The position numbers and the translations under genes were made by a program. The notes below the pieces were generated by a model. It worked only from the letters and a program-made list of their open reading frames with translations, had not been told where the DNA came from and searched no databases. A DNA stretch of 9,278 nucleotides from an uncultured Holophagales bacterium (GTDB lineage Bacteria; Acidobacteriota; Thermoanaerobaculia; UBA5066): assembly GCA_937864895.1 (NCBI GenBank), contig CALMDF010000290.1, forward strand, positions 1-9,278. The letters run 5' to 3'. Position 1 is the stretch's first letter, and each line of letters begins with the position of its first letter. Positions 1 to 7,011 of this stretch are shown here, piece by piece.

Positions 1-28
1 CTCCCAAACCTCGCAAACTCCGAACCTC
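1..28 (-). repeat. Degenerate 8-bp tandem repeat at the window edge, starting on the arnD stop codon
   Basis: Read on the minus strand from 28 to 1, the sequence is GAGGTTCG, GAGTTTGC, GAGGTTTGG, GAG: about three imperfect copies of an octamer near GAGGTTTG. It begins on the arnD stop codon and is cut by the window edge. Its base composition is visibly less GC-rich than the genes. No function is evident. It may be the start of a longer intergenic repeat tract or simply low-complexity spacer. Confidence 0.35.
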
Positions 29-935
29 ACCTCAATCCTCGAGAGGCGGCCGTCGCGACCGGGAGCGCCCGCCCCCTCACCTTCGTGAACCGGAGCGCGC
101 GCACCGGGACCTCCCCGAGCCTGGCCGCGGCCTCGCCGAGCGTCAGGAAGGACGTGCCGTCGGACGCCCAGGCCTCGAGCTGCCTCGCGAAAAGGCCGGC
201 GAAGGCCCGCCCCCCTTCGAGCTCCGTGTGAATCGAGTGGACGCTCAACCCCGGCGCGCCGGCCACGGCGCGGCGGAGGTGCTCGACGGTCCCCTCCCGG
301 CCGCCCCCCCGGAACTCCTCCCACGAGAGGAGCTCGTCGAGGGTCGGGAGCGTCGAGGGGACCTCGACGAGGGCGGCGGGCGCGCCGTCGGCGCGGAGCG
401 GCCGGAACGGGACGCCGCCGCGCGTGTCCGAGGCGACGCGGATTCGCCGCGCCTCGTACGCCTCGACGGAGAGGCCGTTCGCCGTCCAGCCCGGCGCCCC
501 CGCGACCTCGGCGGGGCGCCCGAAGACCTCCGCGAACCTCTCCGCCGCGCGGCCGAACGTCTCGAACACCTCCGCGCGCCCCATCCGCGGCAGCCGGTCG
601 TGCCAGTCGACGTGGTCCCAGGCGTGGACGCCGCACTCGTGGCCGGCGGCGAGCGCCTCGCGCATCCTCGCGACGGCCTCCCTCCTCGTCCCGATGTCGG
701 GGGCGGGGAGGAGGGTCCCGTAGAGCATCGTCCGAAGGCCGTACGAGGCGGCGGGCGAAGCGCTCATGACCTTCTTCACGAAGCCGCGCCGGAAGACCCT
801 CTTCACGGCCTTTCCCGTCGAGTCGGGCCCGAGCGAGAAAAGGAACGTGGCCCGTGCGCCGTGCCGGGCGAGGAGGTCGAGGAGGCGGGGAACCCCTTCG
901 ACCGTCCCGCGGAGGGTGTCGACGTCGACCTTCAG
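27..935 (-). CDS. arnD: ArnD-type polysaccharide deacetylase (4-deoxy-4-formamido-L-arabinose-phosphoundecaprenol deformylase); start codon uncertain
   Basis: NodB/polysaccharide-deacetylase family protein that should remove the formyl group from undecaprenyl-phosphate-L-Ara4FN on the inner membrane, leaving the L-Ara4N donor used by ArnT. Counting from the CTG at 935 it has 302 residues (E. coli ArnD is about 296). The metal and catalytic motif DVDT is at 4-7, followed by RGT and EGVPRLLDLL. The metal-binding HAWDH (H104, H108) follows CGV, FRPL is near 177-180, and IHTELEG near 235-241 supplies the late histidine. These match ArnD rather than a generic chitin deacetylase. The start is a problem: no ATG, GTG or TTG lies in this frame between a TTG at 1205, deep inside arnA, and a GTG near 806, which is past the DVDT motif. 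The CTG at 935 is chosen only because it directly precedes the conserved KVDVDT. The frame continues open back to the arnA stop at 958-960. Last arn gene in the window; ends in a TGA at 27-29. Confidence 0.8.
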   Translation of the reverse strand: MKVDVDTLRGTVEGVPRLLDLLARHGARATFLFSLGPDSTGKAVKRVFRRGFVKKVMSASPAASYGLRTMLYGTLLPAPDIGTRREAVARMREALAAGHECGVHAWDHVDWHDRLPRMGRAEVFETFGRAAERFAEVFGRPAEVAGAPGWTANGLSVEAYEARRIRVASDTRGGVPFRPLRADGAPAALVEVPSTLPTLDELLSWEEFRGGGREGTVEHLRRAVAGAPGLSVHSIHTELEGGRAFAGLFARQLEAWASDGTSFLTLGEAAARLGEVPVRALRFTKVRGRALPVATAASRGLR

Positions 936-957
936 GACGAGGCGCGGGCCGGAGACG

Positions 958-1989
958 CTACACCTCGTGCTTCGCCCGCCCCGTGAGGTAGAAGTCGAGG
1001 GTTTTCCCGAGGCCCGTCGGGAAGTCCGTCGCGGGCGACCAGCCGAGGCACTCCTTCGCCTTTCGGATCGACGGGACGCGCATCGTGATGTCCTGGTAGT
1101 TCTCGCCGTAGTAAAGCGCCGAGGAGACCTCGACGATCCTGGCGCCGCGCGCGCGGGCGGCGAACTCCGGGTAGGTCCCGACGGCGGCGAGGAGCTGCTG
1201 CGCAAGCTCGCGGATGGAGAGGTTGGCGGCGGGGTTGCCGATGTTGAAAATCTGGCCGTCCGCGCAGCCGTTCTCGTTGACGAGGATCTTCATGAGGCCG
1301 TCGATCCCGTCCTCGACGTACGTGAAGCAGCGCCTCTGGTGCCCGCCGTCCACGAGCTGGATCGGGACGCCGTAGAGGACGTTGTGGAGGAACTGGGTCA
1401 GGACACGGCTCGACCCTTCCTTCGGCGCGTCGACGTCGTCGAGGTGCGGCCCGTACCAGTTGAAGGGACGGAAGAGGGTGAACCGGAGCCTGTTCGCGTT
1501 TCCCATCGCCCAGATGACCCGGTCGAGGAGCTGCTTGGAGGCCGAGTAGATCCACCGCTCCTTGCGGATCGGGCCGTAGACGAGGGTCGAGGAGTCCTCG
1601 TCGAACTCGCCGTCGGGGCACATGCCGTAGACCTCCGACGTCGACGGGAAGACGACTCTCCTGTCGTACCGGGCCGCCATCCTGACGATCCGGAGGTTCT
1701 CCTCGAAGTCGAGCTCGAAGACGGAGAGGGGGTTTCTGACGTAGGTCGCGGGCGTCGCGATCGCCACGAGCGGGAGGACGACGTCACACTTCTTGACGTG
1801 GTACTCGATCCATTCGCGGCTGATCGCGATGTCTCCCTCGAGGAAGCGGAAGCGCTTCTCGCCGAGGAACTCCTCGATCCGGTCGCTCCCGACGTCGAGG
1901 CCGAAGACCTCCCAGTCGGTGGTCGTGAGGATCCGGCGGGTGAGGGCGTTTCCGATGAAGCCGTTGACTCCGAGGACGAGGACGCGCAT
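958..1989 (-). CDS. arnA: ArnA C-terminal-type UDP-glucuronate oxidative decarboxylase (UDP-4-keto-pentose synthase), stand-alone
   Basis: Extended short-chain dehydrogenase that converts UDP-glucuronate to UDP-4-keto-pentose with NAD, the first committed step of L-Ara4N synthesis in the cytoplasm. The 343-residue protein aligns by eye with the C-terminal half of E. coli ArnA. The Rossmann glycine motif GVNGFIG is at 7-13, [20 protein letters not shown] at 60-79, PSTSEVYGM at 115-123 (Thr117, Ser118 and Glu119 as the catalytic cluster), and the YxxxK pair is Tyr148/Lys152. Arg304 in the segment before PSIR is the likely counterpart of the catalytic arginine of the decarboxylation step. FRPFNWYGP is at 173-181. 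In E. coli this domain is fused behind the formyltransferase; here it is a separate gene, in the same frame as the upstream formyltransferase and one stop plus six codons behind it. An AAAAGG stretch 4 nt before the ATG can serve as a modest ribosome-binding site. The TAG stop at 958-960 abuts the arnD frame. Confidence 0.93.
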   Translation of the reverse strand: MRVLVLGVNGFIGNALTRRILTTTDWEVFGLDVGSDRIEEFLGEKRFRFLEGDIAISREWIEYHVKKCDVVLPLVAIATPATYVRNPLSVFELDFEENLRIVRMAARYDRRVVFPSTSEVYGMCPDGEFDEDSSTLVYGPIRKERWIYSASKQLLDRVIWAMGNANRLRFTLFRPFNWYGPHLDDVDAPKEGSSRVLTQFLHNVLYGVPIQLVDGGHQRRCFTYVEDGIDGLMKILVNENGCADGQIFNIGNPAANLSIRELAQQLLAAVGTYPEFAARARGARIVEVSSALYYGENYQDITMRVPSIRKAKECLGWSPATDFPTGLGKTLDFYLTGRAKHEV

Positions 1990-2007
1990 CGCGCCTTTTC
2001 GTCCGGC

Positions 2008-2922
2008 TCAGCCCCGGGCCAGGACCCAGGAACGGAAGGCGGTCTCGTTCATGTCCGGCTGCCCCTCGGGTCGCGCCTGGAGGATCTCCACGGGGCGGTC
2101 GTCGCCGCAGAAGACGATGACCGACTTCTCGGTCAGCTCGACCTTCCCCGGAAACGTGTCGTGCCCGCCGTAGCCGGAGAGGCGGGTCTTCCAGATCGTC
2201 ACCCTCGGTCCGAACAGGTCGGTGAAGGCTCCCGGCCACGGGCGCGTCACGGCGCGGACGAGATCGTGCACCTCGTGCGCCGGCCGGAACCAGTCGACGA
2301 GCCCGTCCTCGGGCTTCCGGCCGCCGTAGTACGAGCCCACGCCGAGGTCCAGCTGGAACCGCGGGGCCGTCCCCGCCTTCAGCAGCGGCCAGCTCCTCGA
2401 GAGAACGGTCACCGCGGCCTCGGTGACGCGGCGGGCCACGGTGAGGGCGTCGTCGTCGGGACCGATCGGGACCTGCTCCTGGTCGACGAGATCCCCGGCG
2501 TCGGGCTTGTCCGTCATGTAGTGGAGAGACGCGCCCGTGACCGTCGCCCCCTTCAGAATCGCCCAGTTCACCGGCGAGCGGCCCCGGAAGGCGGGAAGCA
2601 GGGAGCCGTGCATGTTGAGGGCTCCCCGGGTCGGGATCGCGAGGACCCGCGCCGGGATCATCTTCCGGAAATAGAACGAGAAGAGGAACTCGGGCGCCGC
2701 CGCCCGGATCACGGCCTCCTCGGACGCCGCGTCGAGGGCGTCGACGAGCTTCACGGGAACCCCCCGCTCCTTCGCGAGGTCGGCGACCGAATCCCACCAC
2801 CGCTCCTCGCCGGGGGCGTCGGGGTGGGTGTAGACGAGGCGCACGGGCTCCCCGGCGTCGAGGAGCCACTTCGTGCAGCGATGCCCGACGTCGCCGTAAG
2901 CGGCGATCACGATTCCGCTCAT
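2008..2922 (-). CDS. arnA: ArnA N-terminal-type UDP-L-Ara4N formyltransferase, stand-alone
   Basis: Formyltransferase of the methionyl-tRNA formyltransferase fold that should formylate UDP-L-Ara4N using 10-formyl-tetrahydrofolate in the cytoplasm. At 304 residues it matches the length of the N-terminal domain of E. coli ArnA. FSFYFRKMIP lies at 81-90 and ALNMHGSLLP at 101-110, giving the catalytic Asn103 and His105. Asp141, in KPDAGDLV, is the third catalytic residue, and the RPWPGAF segment of ArnA-type enzymes follows further on. The start is well supported: GGAGGTG lies 4 nt upstream of the ATG, and the ATG overlaps the TGA of arnC (ATGA), implying translational coupling. The gene ends in a TGA at 2008-2010. 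The frame is open again straight after it and leads in frame into the dehydrogenase ATG at 1989, so the two genes look like one ArnA interrupted by a stop. A role on another UDP-4-amino-sugar is possible, but the neighbours favour L-Ara4N. Confidence 0.92.
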   Translation of the reverse strand: MSGIVIAAYGDVGHRCTKWLLDAGEPVRLVYTHPDAPGEERWWDSVADLAKERGVPVKLVDALDAASEEAVIRAAAPEFLFSFYFRKMIPARVLAIPTRGALNMHGSLLPAFRGRSPVNWAILKGATVTGASLHYMTDKPDAGDLVDQEQVPIGPDDDALTVARRVTEAAVTVLSRSWPLLKAGTAPRFQLDLGVGSYYGGRKPEDGLVDWFRPAHEVHDLVRAVTRPWPGAFTDLFGPRVTIWKTRLSGYGGHDTFPGKVELTEKSVIVFCGDDRPVEILQARPEGQPDMNETAFRSWVLARG

Positions 2923-3878
2923 GCGTCACCTCCGCCCGCGTGGACGCGGCGGACGAGGAAGCGCGGCCGGCCGCGCACCTGCTGGTAGATCCGCCCGACG
3001 TACTCGCCGACCATTCCCACTCCCGCCATGATGACTCCCATCACGAGGAAGGCGAGGGCGAAAAGCGTGAAGACCCCCTCCAACTCGGAGCCGACGACGA
3101 GGCGGCGGACGAGGAGGAAGACGCCGAAGGAGAAGCCGGCGAGGGCCGTCAGGAAGCCGAGGAGCCCGAAGAGCTGGAGAGGGACGACGGAGAACCCCGT
3201 CATGAGGTCGAAGTTGAGCCTCACGAGCTCGTGGACGGAGTACTTCGAGTCGCCTTCGGCCCGCTCCTCGTGGGCGACGTCGATCTCCACGGGCCTGCGG
3301 GCGTAGATCTGCGCGAGGGCCGGGATGAAGGTCGAGACCTCGTCGGAGGCGGTCATCGCCTCGACGACGTCCCGGTGGTACCCGCGCAGCATGCAGCCGT
3401 AGTCGCCGAGGCGCATCCCGGTCATGAGCGCCGTCGTCCGGTTGACGAGGCGCGAGGCCGCCTTCCGGAAAAGGCTGTCCCGCCGCTTCGCCCGCACCGT
3501 CCCGACGACGTCGTAACCCTCGTCCATCTTCGCGACGAGCCTCGGGATCTCCTCGGGAGGGTTCTGCAGGTCGGCGTCGAGCGTGACGACGTACTCGCCG
3601 TCCGTCTCGCCGAAGGCCGCCATGATCGCCATGTGCTGGCCGGCGTTCCGGAGGAGCTCGACCGCCTTCACCCGGCCCGGGAAGTCGTGCGCGGCCAGCT
3701 TGAGGAGGGCGAGGGACCGGTCGCGCGAGCCGTCGTCCACGAAGACGACCTCCCAGGGCCGGCCCATCCCCTCGAGGACCGGGACGAGCCTCGGGAGGAG
3801 AAGCGGAAGCGACGTCTCCTCGTTGTAGACGGGGATGACGATCGACACCTTCCGGGCGACGACAGCAGGTCTCGTCAC
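2919..3878 (-). CDS. arnC: ArnC-type undecaprenyl-phosphate 4-deoxy-4-formamido-L-arabinose transferase (GT2)
   Basis: Family 2 glycosyltransferase expected to move L-Ara4FN from UDP to undecaprenyl phosphate on the cytoplasmic face of the inner membrane. The 319-residue protein opens with VSIVIPVYNEE (11-21) and has the nucleotide-binding VDDGS at 47-51 and the DxD motif in TLDADLQNPPEEIPRLVAKM (99-118). Next comes the ArnC-like DYGCMLRGYHR (159-169). Two hydrophobic helices at about 231-262 and 269-291 are followed by GEYVGRIY near 291-298, the usual C-terminal membrane anchor. The match to E. coli ArnC is strong throughout, although related DPM1/GtrB transferases share most motifs. The start is GTG at 3878, which keeps an N-terminus of ArnC length; the Shine-Dalgarno is poor. 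The 68-bp spacer upstream holds a hairpin and a TAGAAT hexamer, so this gene may begin a new transcript. The TGA overlaps the formyltransferase ATG. Confidence 0.9.
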   Translation of the reverse strand: MTRPAVVARKVSIVIPVYNEETSLPLLLPRLVPVLEGMGRPWEVVFVDDGSRDRSLALLKLAAHDFPGRVKAVELLRNAGQHMAIMAAFGETDGEYVVTLDADLQNPPEEIPRLVAKMDEGYDVVGTVRAKRRDSLFRKAASRLVNRTTALMTGMRLGDYGCMLRGYHRDVVEAMTASDEVSTFIPALAQIYARRPVEIDVAHEERAEGDSKYSVHELVRLNFDLMTGFSVVPLQLFGLLGFLTALAGFSFGVFLLVRRLVVGSELEGVFTLFALAFLVMGVIMAGVGMVGEYVGRIYQQVRGRPRFLVRRVHAGGGDA

Positions 3879-3887
3879 GGGCCTACG

Positions 3888-3893
3888 ATTCTA
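3888..3893 (-). promoter_or_regulatory. Possible -10 element (TAGAAT) for arnC
   Basis: On the minus strand TAGAAT (5 of 6 to TATAAT) ends 9 nt before the arnC GTG, just downstream of the hairpin after arnT. There is no convincing -35 box about 17 bp further up. The spacing would place transcription start only a few bases before the start codon, giving a nearly leaderless arnC message. In DNA this GC-rich the hexamer stands out, but it could be chance. Confidence 0.3.
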
Positions 3894-3907
3894 GGGGAGA
3901 GCGGCCT

Positions 3908-3930
3908 CCCGGGCGGGGCTTCCGCCCGGG
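3908..3930 (-). terminator. Perfect 9-bp GC hairpin between arnT and arnC, possible terminator or attenuator
   Basis: CCCGGGCGG at 3908-3916 and CCGCCCGGG at 3922-3930 are exact reverse complements around a 5-nt loop. The hairpin lies 16 bp past the arnT stop codon (3947-3949) and 29 bp before the arnC start. No T-run follows on either strand, so it is not a canonical intrinsic terminator. It could still weaken read-through, stabilise the arnT 3' end, or mark an operon boundary. It is the strongest stem in the small amount of non-coding DNA here. Confidence 0.4.
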
Positions 3931-3946
3931 CCCCCTTCCGGCCCCT

Positions 3947-5662
3947 TCACGAGCGGTTCGCCACGAGGAGGAACTTCCCGTTCGGGGTCACGGCGAGGAC
4001 CTGCGGCACCGAGAGCCCGAGAGCGGGGTTCCCGAAGTCCGTGAGGTGCTGGAAGTGGACGATGCAGAGGACCCGGGCCGGGGAGCGCCACTTCCGGGCG
4101 AACTCCTCCTCGGAAAGGTACAGGCCCGCCTTCCCCGCCTCCTCGCGTCCGAAGTCGAGCTCGCTCCAGCCGAGGTCGACGAGCGGCGTCAGGCGTTTCA
4201 CGTAGAAGGCGGGGGCCTGGAGGTAGGCGCCACGCTGGACGAGGACGTCGTCGGGGCGCAGCTCGCGCTTCAGGGCGGAGACGAGGGGCCACGGCGTTAT
4301 CGACCGGGCGACCGAAGGCAGCGCGAGGACGAGGGCGGCCACGAGGCCGAGCCACGGCCCCGCCGTCGACAGGGCGAGCCGTTCCGTCGAGAGCGGGCGG
4401 TGCAGGTTCCGGGAGTCCCCGCGGACGGGCAGGAGGTTCAGGAGCGCCCCGGCGGCGAGGCTCGCCGTGGCGAAGAGGGCCTGCGGCACCACGCCGTAGC
4501 GGGCCGCCACGCCCCCCCCGAGGCCGTAGGCGGCGAGGGAGCCGGCGAGCACTCCGAAGAAAAGGCCCGCGACGTACCGCTCGTGCCGGAAGGCGGCCCC
4601 CCGCTGCCGGGCCTTCTCGAGGCCGAGCGCGAGGAGGACCGCGACGGCCGGCCAGACCGGGAGGATGTAGGGGACGAGCTTCGAGCGCGAGAGCGAGAAG
4701 AAGAAGAGGACGAGGATCCAGTAGACGTGGAGGAACGCTTCCGCCCCGCGCTCCCGCCACTCCCCGCGGCGGATCGACGGGAAGGCGCCGGCGAGGCGGC
4801 CGAGGTACGGCGTCCACGGAGCGAGGCCGAAGACGAGGACGAAGACGAAGAGGAGCGGCTTCCCGCTCCGGCGGTGTCCGGTCTCGAAGTAACGCCGGAA
4901 GTGCTCCCCGACGACGTAGAAGTCGAACCACTCCCCGTCTCGCCGGGCGATTGCGAGGTGCCACGGCAGGACGAGAGCGAGGAAGAGTACGAGCGGGCCC
5001 GGCGAGAAGAGCTTCGGGACCAGGGGCAGGCGCCGAGAGAGGAACGCCCAGACGAGGATCGCCCCCCCCGGCAGGACGAGGCCGACGAGGCCCTTCAACA
5101 TCACGGCGGCGGCGCAGGAGAAGTGCAGGACGTAGAGGGCGGCCCGGGCGCGGGGCCGGTCTCCCGCCTTTTCGTGCTCCTGGAACGAGGCGAAGGCGAA
5201 GGCCGCCGTGCCGAGGGCGAGGGAGAGGGGGGTGTCGATGATGTTCAGCCGGGCGAGCGCGACGACGAGGAGCGAGGTCGCGACGACGAGCCCTCCGAGG
5301 AGGGCGACCCTCTCGCCGTAGCGGCGCCGCGCGAAGAAGACCGTCACGAGGACCATCCCGGCGGCCGAGAGCTTGACGGGGAGGCGCGCGGCCACCTCCG
5401 TCTCGCCGAACAGGGACATCGACGCCGCGACCGCCCAGTAGTGCAGCGGCGGCTTCTCGTAGTAGCGGAACCCGTTCAGGCGGGGTGCGACGAGGTCCCC
5501 CGTCGCGAGCATCTCCCGCGGGATCTCCGCGTAGCGCGCCTCGTCCGGCTCGAAGAAGGGCGTGTGGCCGGTCTCGACGACGAGGAGCGCGACCGCGATC
5601 GCGAGGAGGGCCCAGAGGGCGACGCGCGAGGCGGCCGGAAGGGGCTCGCTCCGGAACCGCAT
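3947..5662 (-). CDS. arnT: ArnT-like GT39 glycosyltransferase (undecaprenyl-phosphate-L-Ara4N:lipid A transferase)
   Basis: Integral membrane GT-C glycosyltransferase of the PMT/ArnT family. It should transfer L-Ara4N from undecaprenyl phosphate to lipid A or another LPS acceptor at the periplasmic face, which lowers negative charge and typically gives resistance to cationic peptides. The 571-residue protein (E. coli ArnT about 550) begins with a membrane helix at about 12-30. Next come FFEPDEARYAEIPREML at 36-52 (catalytic-loop Asp40/Glu41), RYYEKPPLHYW at 66-76, Asp143 in LNIIDTPL, MLKGLVG at 188-194 and LPWHLAIARR at 232-241. EHFRRYFETGH at 253-263 and SKLVPYILPVWP at 327-338 are typical of ArnT-like enzymes. 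Many hydrophobic stretches follow to about 455, then a soluble C-terminal domain. The ATG at 5662 is 8 bp after the wzt stop, so it is co-transcribed with wzm/wzt; the frame is open further upstream, but that part overlaps wzt. A related GT39 enzyme moving another polyprenyl-linked sugar is the main alternative. Confidence 0.85.
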   Translation of the reverse strand: MRFRSEPLPAASRVALWALLAIAVALLVVETGHTPFFEPDEARYAEIPREMLATGDLVAPRLNGFRYYEKPPLHYWAVAASMSLFGETEVAARLPVKLSAAGMVLVTVFFARRRYGERVALLGGLVVATSLLVVALARLNIIDTPLSLALGTAAFAFASFQEHEKAGDRPRARAALYVLHFSCAAAVMLKGLVGLVLPGGAILVWAFLSRRLPLVPKLFSPGPLVLFLALVLPWHLAIARRDGEWFDFYVVGEHFRRYFETGHRRSGKPLLFVFVLVFGLAPWTPYLGRLAGAFPSIRRGEWRERGAEAFLHVYWILVLFFFSLSRSKLVPYILPVWPAVAVLLALGLEKARQRGAAFRHERYVAGLFFGVLAGSLAAYGLGGGVAARYGVVPQALFATASLAAGALLNLLPVRGDSRNLHRPLSTERLALSTAGPWLGLVAALVLALPSVARSITPWPLVSALKRELRPDDVLVQRGAYLQAPAFYVKRLTPLVDLGWSELDFGREEAGKAGLYLSEEEFARKWRSPARVLCIVHFQHLTDFGNPALGLSVPQVLAVTPNGKFLLVANRS

Positions 5663-5670
5663 CCCGCTCG

Positions 5671-7011
5671 TCAGGTACGAGTCCAGGAGACCCCTCCCTC
5701 GGTGGCCCAGGACCGCTCCGGGGCCCAGATCCCGGCTTCGGTCCGCGCCGAGTCGACTCGGAAGCGGCAGGCGCCGCGCCAGTAGTCGTAGGGCGTCCCG
5801 TTCCGCGCGTGGACCGCGACGTCCAGGAGGTAGGTTCCGGGGCCGAGGTCGCACCGGGCGATCGTCAGGCGGACCCGCGCCGGCCCGTCGAAGACCGCGG
5901 GCTCGAGGCCGTCGATCTCGGTGTTCGACCCGTGGATGCAGACGTCCTCGGGCGTGAAGAGCCCGATGCCGAAGACGAAGTCCGAGAGGGGGCGCGCGGG
6001 CGAGGCCGAGATCTCCACCGTCACCGCCTCCCCGGTCCGGAACGAGTAGCGCTCGCCCCCTTCGGAGCCGAGGAGGCGGACCTCGTCGATCGTCGCGGAG
6101 CGGTCTCCCCAGCGGCGCGCCCTCTCGGCCGGCGCGGGCGCGGCCTCGCCCCCGGCCTCCTCCGGCGGGGAGCCGGGCGTCGCCGCCGCCGTCTCGCCCC
6201 GGAGCGCTTCCTGCCCGGCGGCGTGCTCGGCGAGGAGACGCGTCCCCTCGCCCGCAGAGACGTCGAGCCGGTAGGCCGCGAGCATCTCCCGCGGGTCGCC
6301 GAGCCCCGCGGAACGCCCTCCCGAGAGGTAGAGGACGCGGTCGCAGATCTCCTCCACGAGGACGAGCGAGTGAGAGACGAAGAAGATCGTCTTCCCTCTC
6401 GCCGAGAACTCCTTGATCGTGTCGAGGCAGCGCCGCGCGAACGCCTCGTCTCCGACGGCGAGGACCTCGTCGACGACGAGGACCTCCGGGTCGACGTGGA
6501 CCGCGACCGCGAAGCCGAGCCTCACGTACATCCCGGACGAGTACGTCTTCACCGGCTCGTCGATGAACCCGGAGAGGCCGGAGAACTCGACGATGGACGG
6601 GAGCTTCCTCTCGATCTCGCGGCGCGTGAGGCCGAGCATGACGCCGTTGATGACGACGTTCTCGCGCCCCGAGATCTCGGGGTGGAAGCCGGCCCCGAGC
6701 TCGATGAGGGCGGAGACCTTGCCGTCGACCCGGAGCGTCCCCGAGGTCGGCTTGAAGAGGCCGGCGACGAGCTTCAGGAGCGTCGACTTCCCGGAGCCGT
6801 TCGCGCCGATGACGCCGAACGTCTCCCCCCGCTTCACGTCGAAGCTGACCCCCGAGAGGGCCTGGACGGTCTCGGACGGCTCGAGCGCCTTCCCGAGGCC
6901 CCGCCCGAGGAGCGCCGACTTCAGCGACCCGAAGGAGCGCGAGCGGCCCCAGCGCCTGTAGACCTTCGAGAGGTCGCGCGCCTCGACGGCGACGGGAGAG
7001 CGCACGCTCAC
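5671..7011 (-). CDS. wzt: Wzt-type ABC transporter ATPase with C-terminal carbohydrate-binding domain
   Basis: ATPase subunit of an ABC-2 polysaccharide exporter (Wzm/Wzt, TagH/KpsT group), acting at the cytoplasmic face of the inner membrane to move a polyprenyl-linked glycan. Its 446 residues divide into two parts. The nucleotide-binding domain spans about 1-245, with Walker A GANGSGKS at 69-76, the ELGAGFHPEISGRENV segment typical of Wzt/TagH at 104-119, signature YSSGM at 157-161, Walker B VLVVDE at 177-182 and switch His214. A Pro/Ala/Glu-rich linker at about 270-298 leads to a beta-rich domain at about 301-440 that resembles the Wzt C-terminal domain, which in known systems recognises the cap of the finished O-antigen. 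The start is GTG at 7011, overlapping the wzm TGA (GTGA), with GGAGG 4 nt upstream. The long open frame above it runs antisense through the plus-strand ATPase and is not coding. Ends 8 bp before arnT. Confidence 0.93.
   Translation of the reverse strand: MSVRSPVAVEARDLSKVYRRWGRSRSFGSLKSALLGRGLGKALEPSETVQALSGVSFDVKRGETFGVIGANGSGKSTLLKLVAGLFKPTSGTLRVDGKVSALIELGAGFHPEISGRENVVINGVMLGLTRREIERKLPSIVEFSGLSGFIDEPVKTYSSGMYVRLGFAVAVHVDPEVLVVDEVLAVGDEAFARRCLDTIKEFSARGKTIFFVSHSLVLVEEICDRVLYLSGGRSAGLGDPREMLAAYRLDVSAGEGTRLLAEHAAGQEALRGETAAATPGSPPEEAGGEAAPAPAERARRWGDRSATIDEVRLLGSEGGERYSFRTGEAVTVEISASPARPLSDFVFGIGLFTPEDVCIHGSNTEIDGLEPAVFDGPARVRLTIARCDLGPGTYLLDVAVHARNGTPYDYWRGACRFRVDSARTEAGIWAPERSWATEGGVSWTRT

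Noticed and set aside
936..1205. arnD starting at TTG 1205
   Set aside because: It would overlap arnA by about 250 bp and add some 80 residues rich in Arg and Ser with no counterpart in ArnD. Kept only as a theoretical option.
766..2988. 740-codon open frame on the plus strand across the arn genes
   Set aside because: It is antisense to three genes with strong family matches. Its translation is a low-complexity mix of Arg, Glu, Asp, Val and Pro, the usual shadow of GC-rich, C-ending codons on the opposite strand.
3908..3930. Hairpin as a textbook Rho-independent terminator
   Set aside because: The stem is perfect but no T-run follows on either strand, so only a tentative terminator or attenuator role is recorded.
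5663..5854. Upstream extension of arnT to 5854
   Set aside because: The extra 64 residues overlap the conserved Wzt C-terminal domain and lack any ArnT similarity; the ATG at 5662 gives a normal ArnT length.
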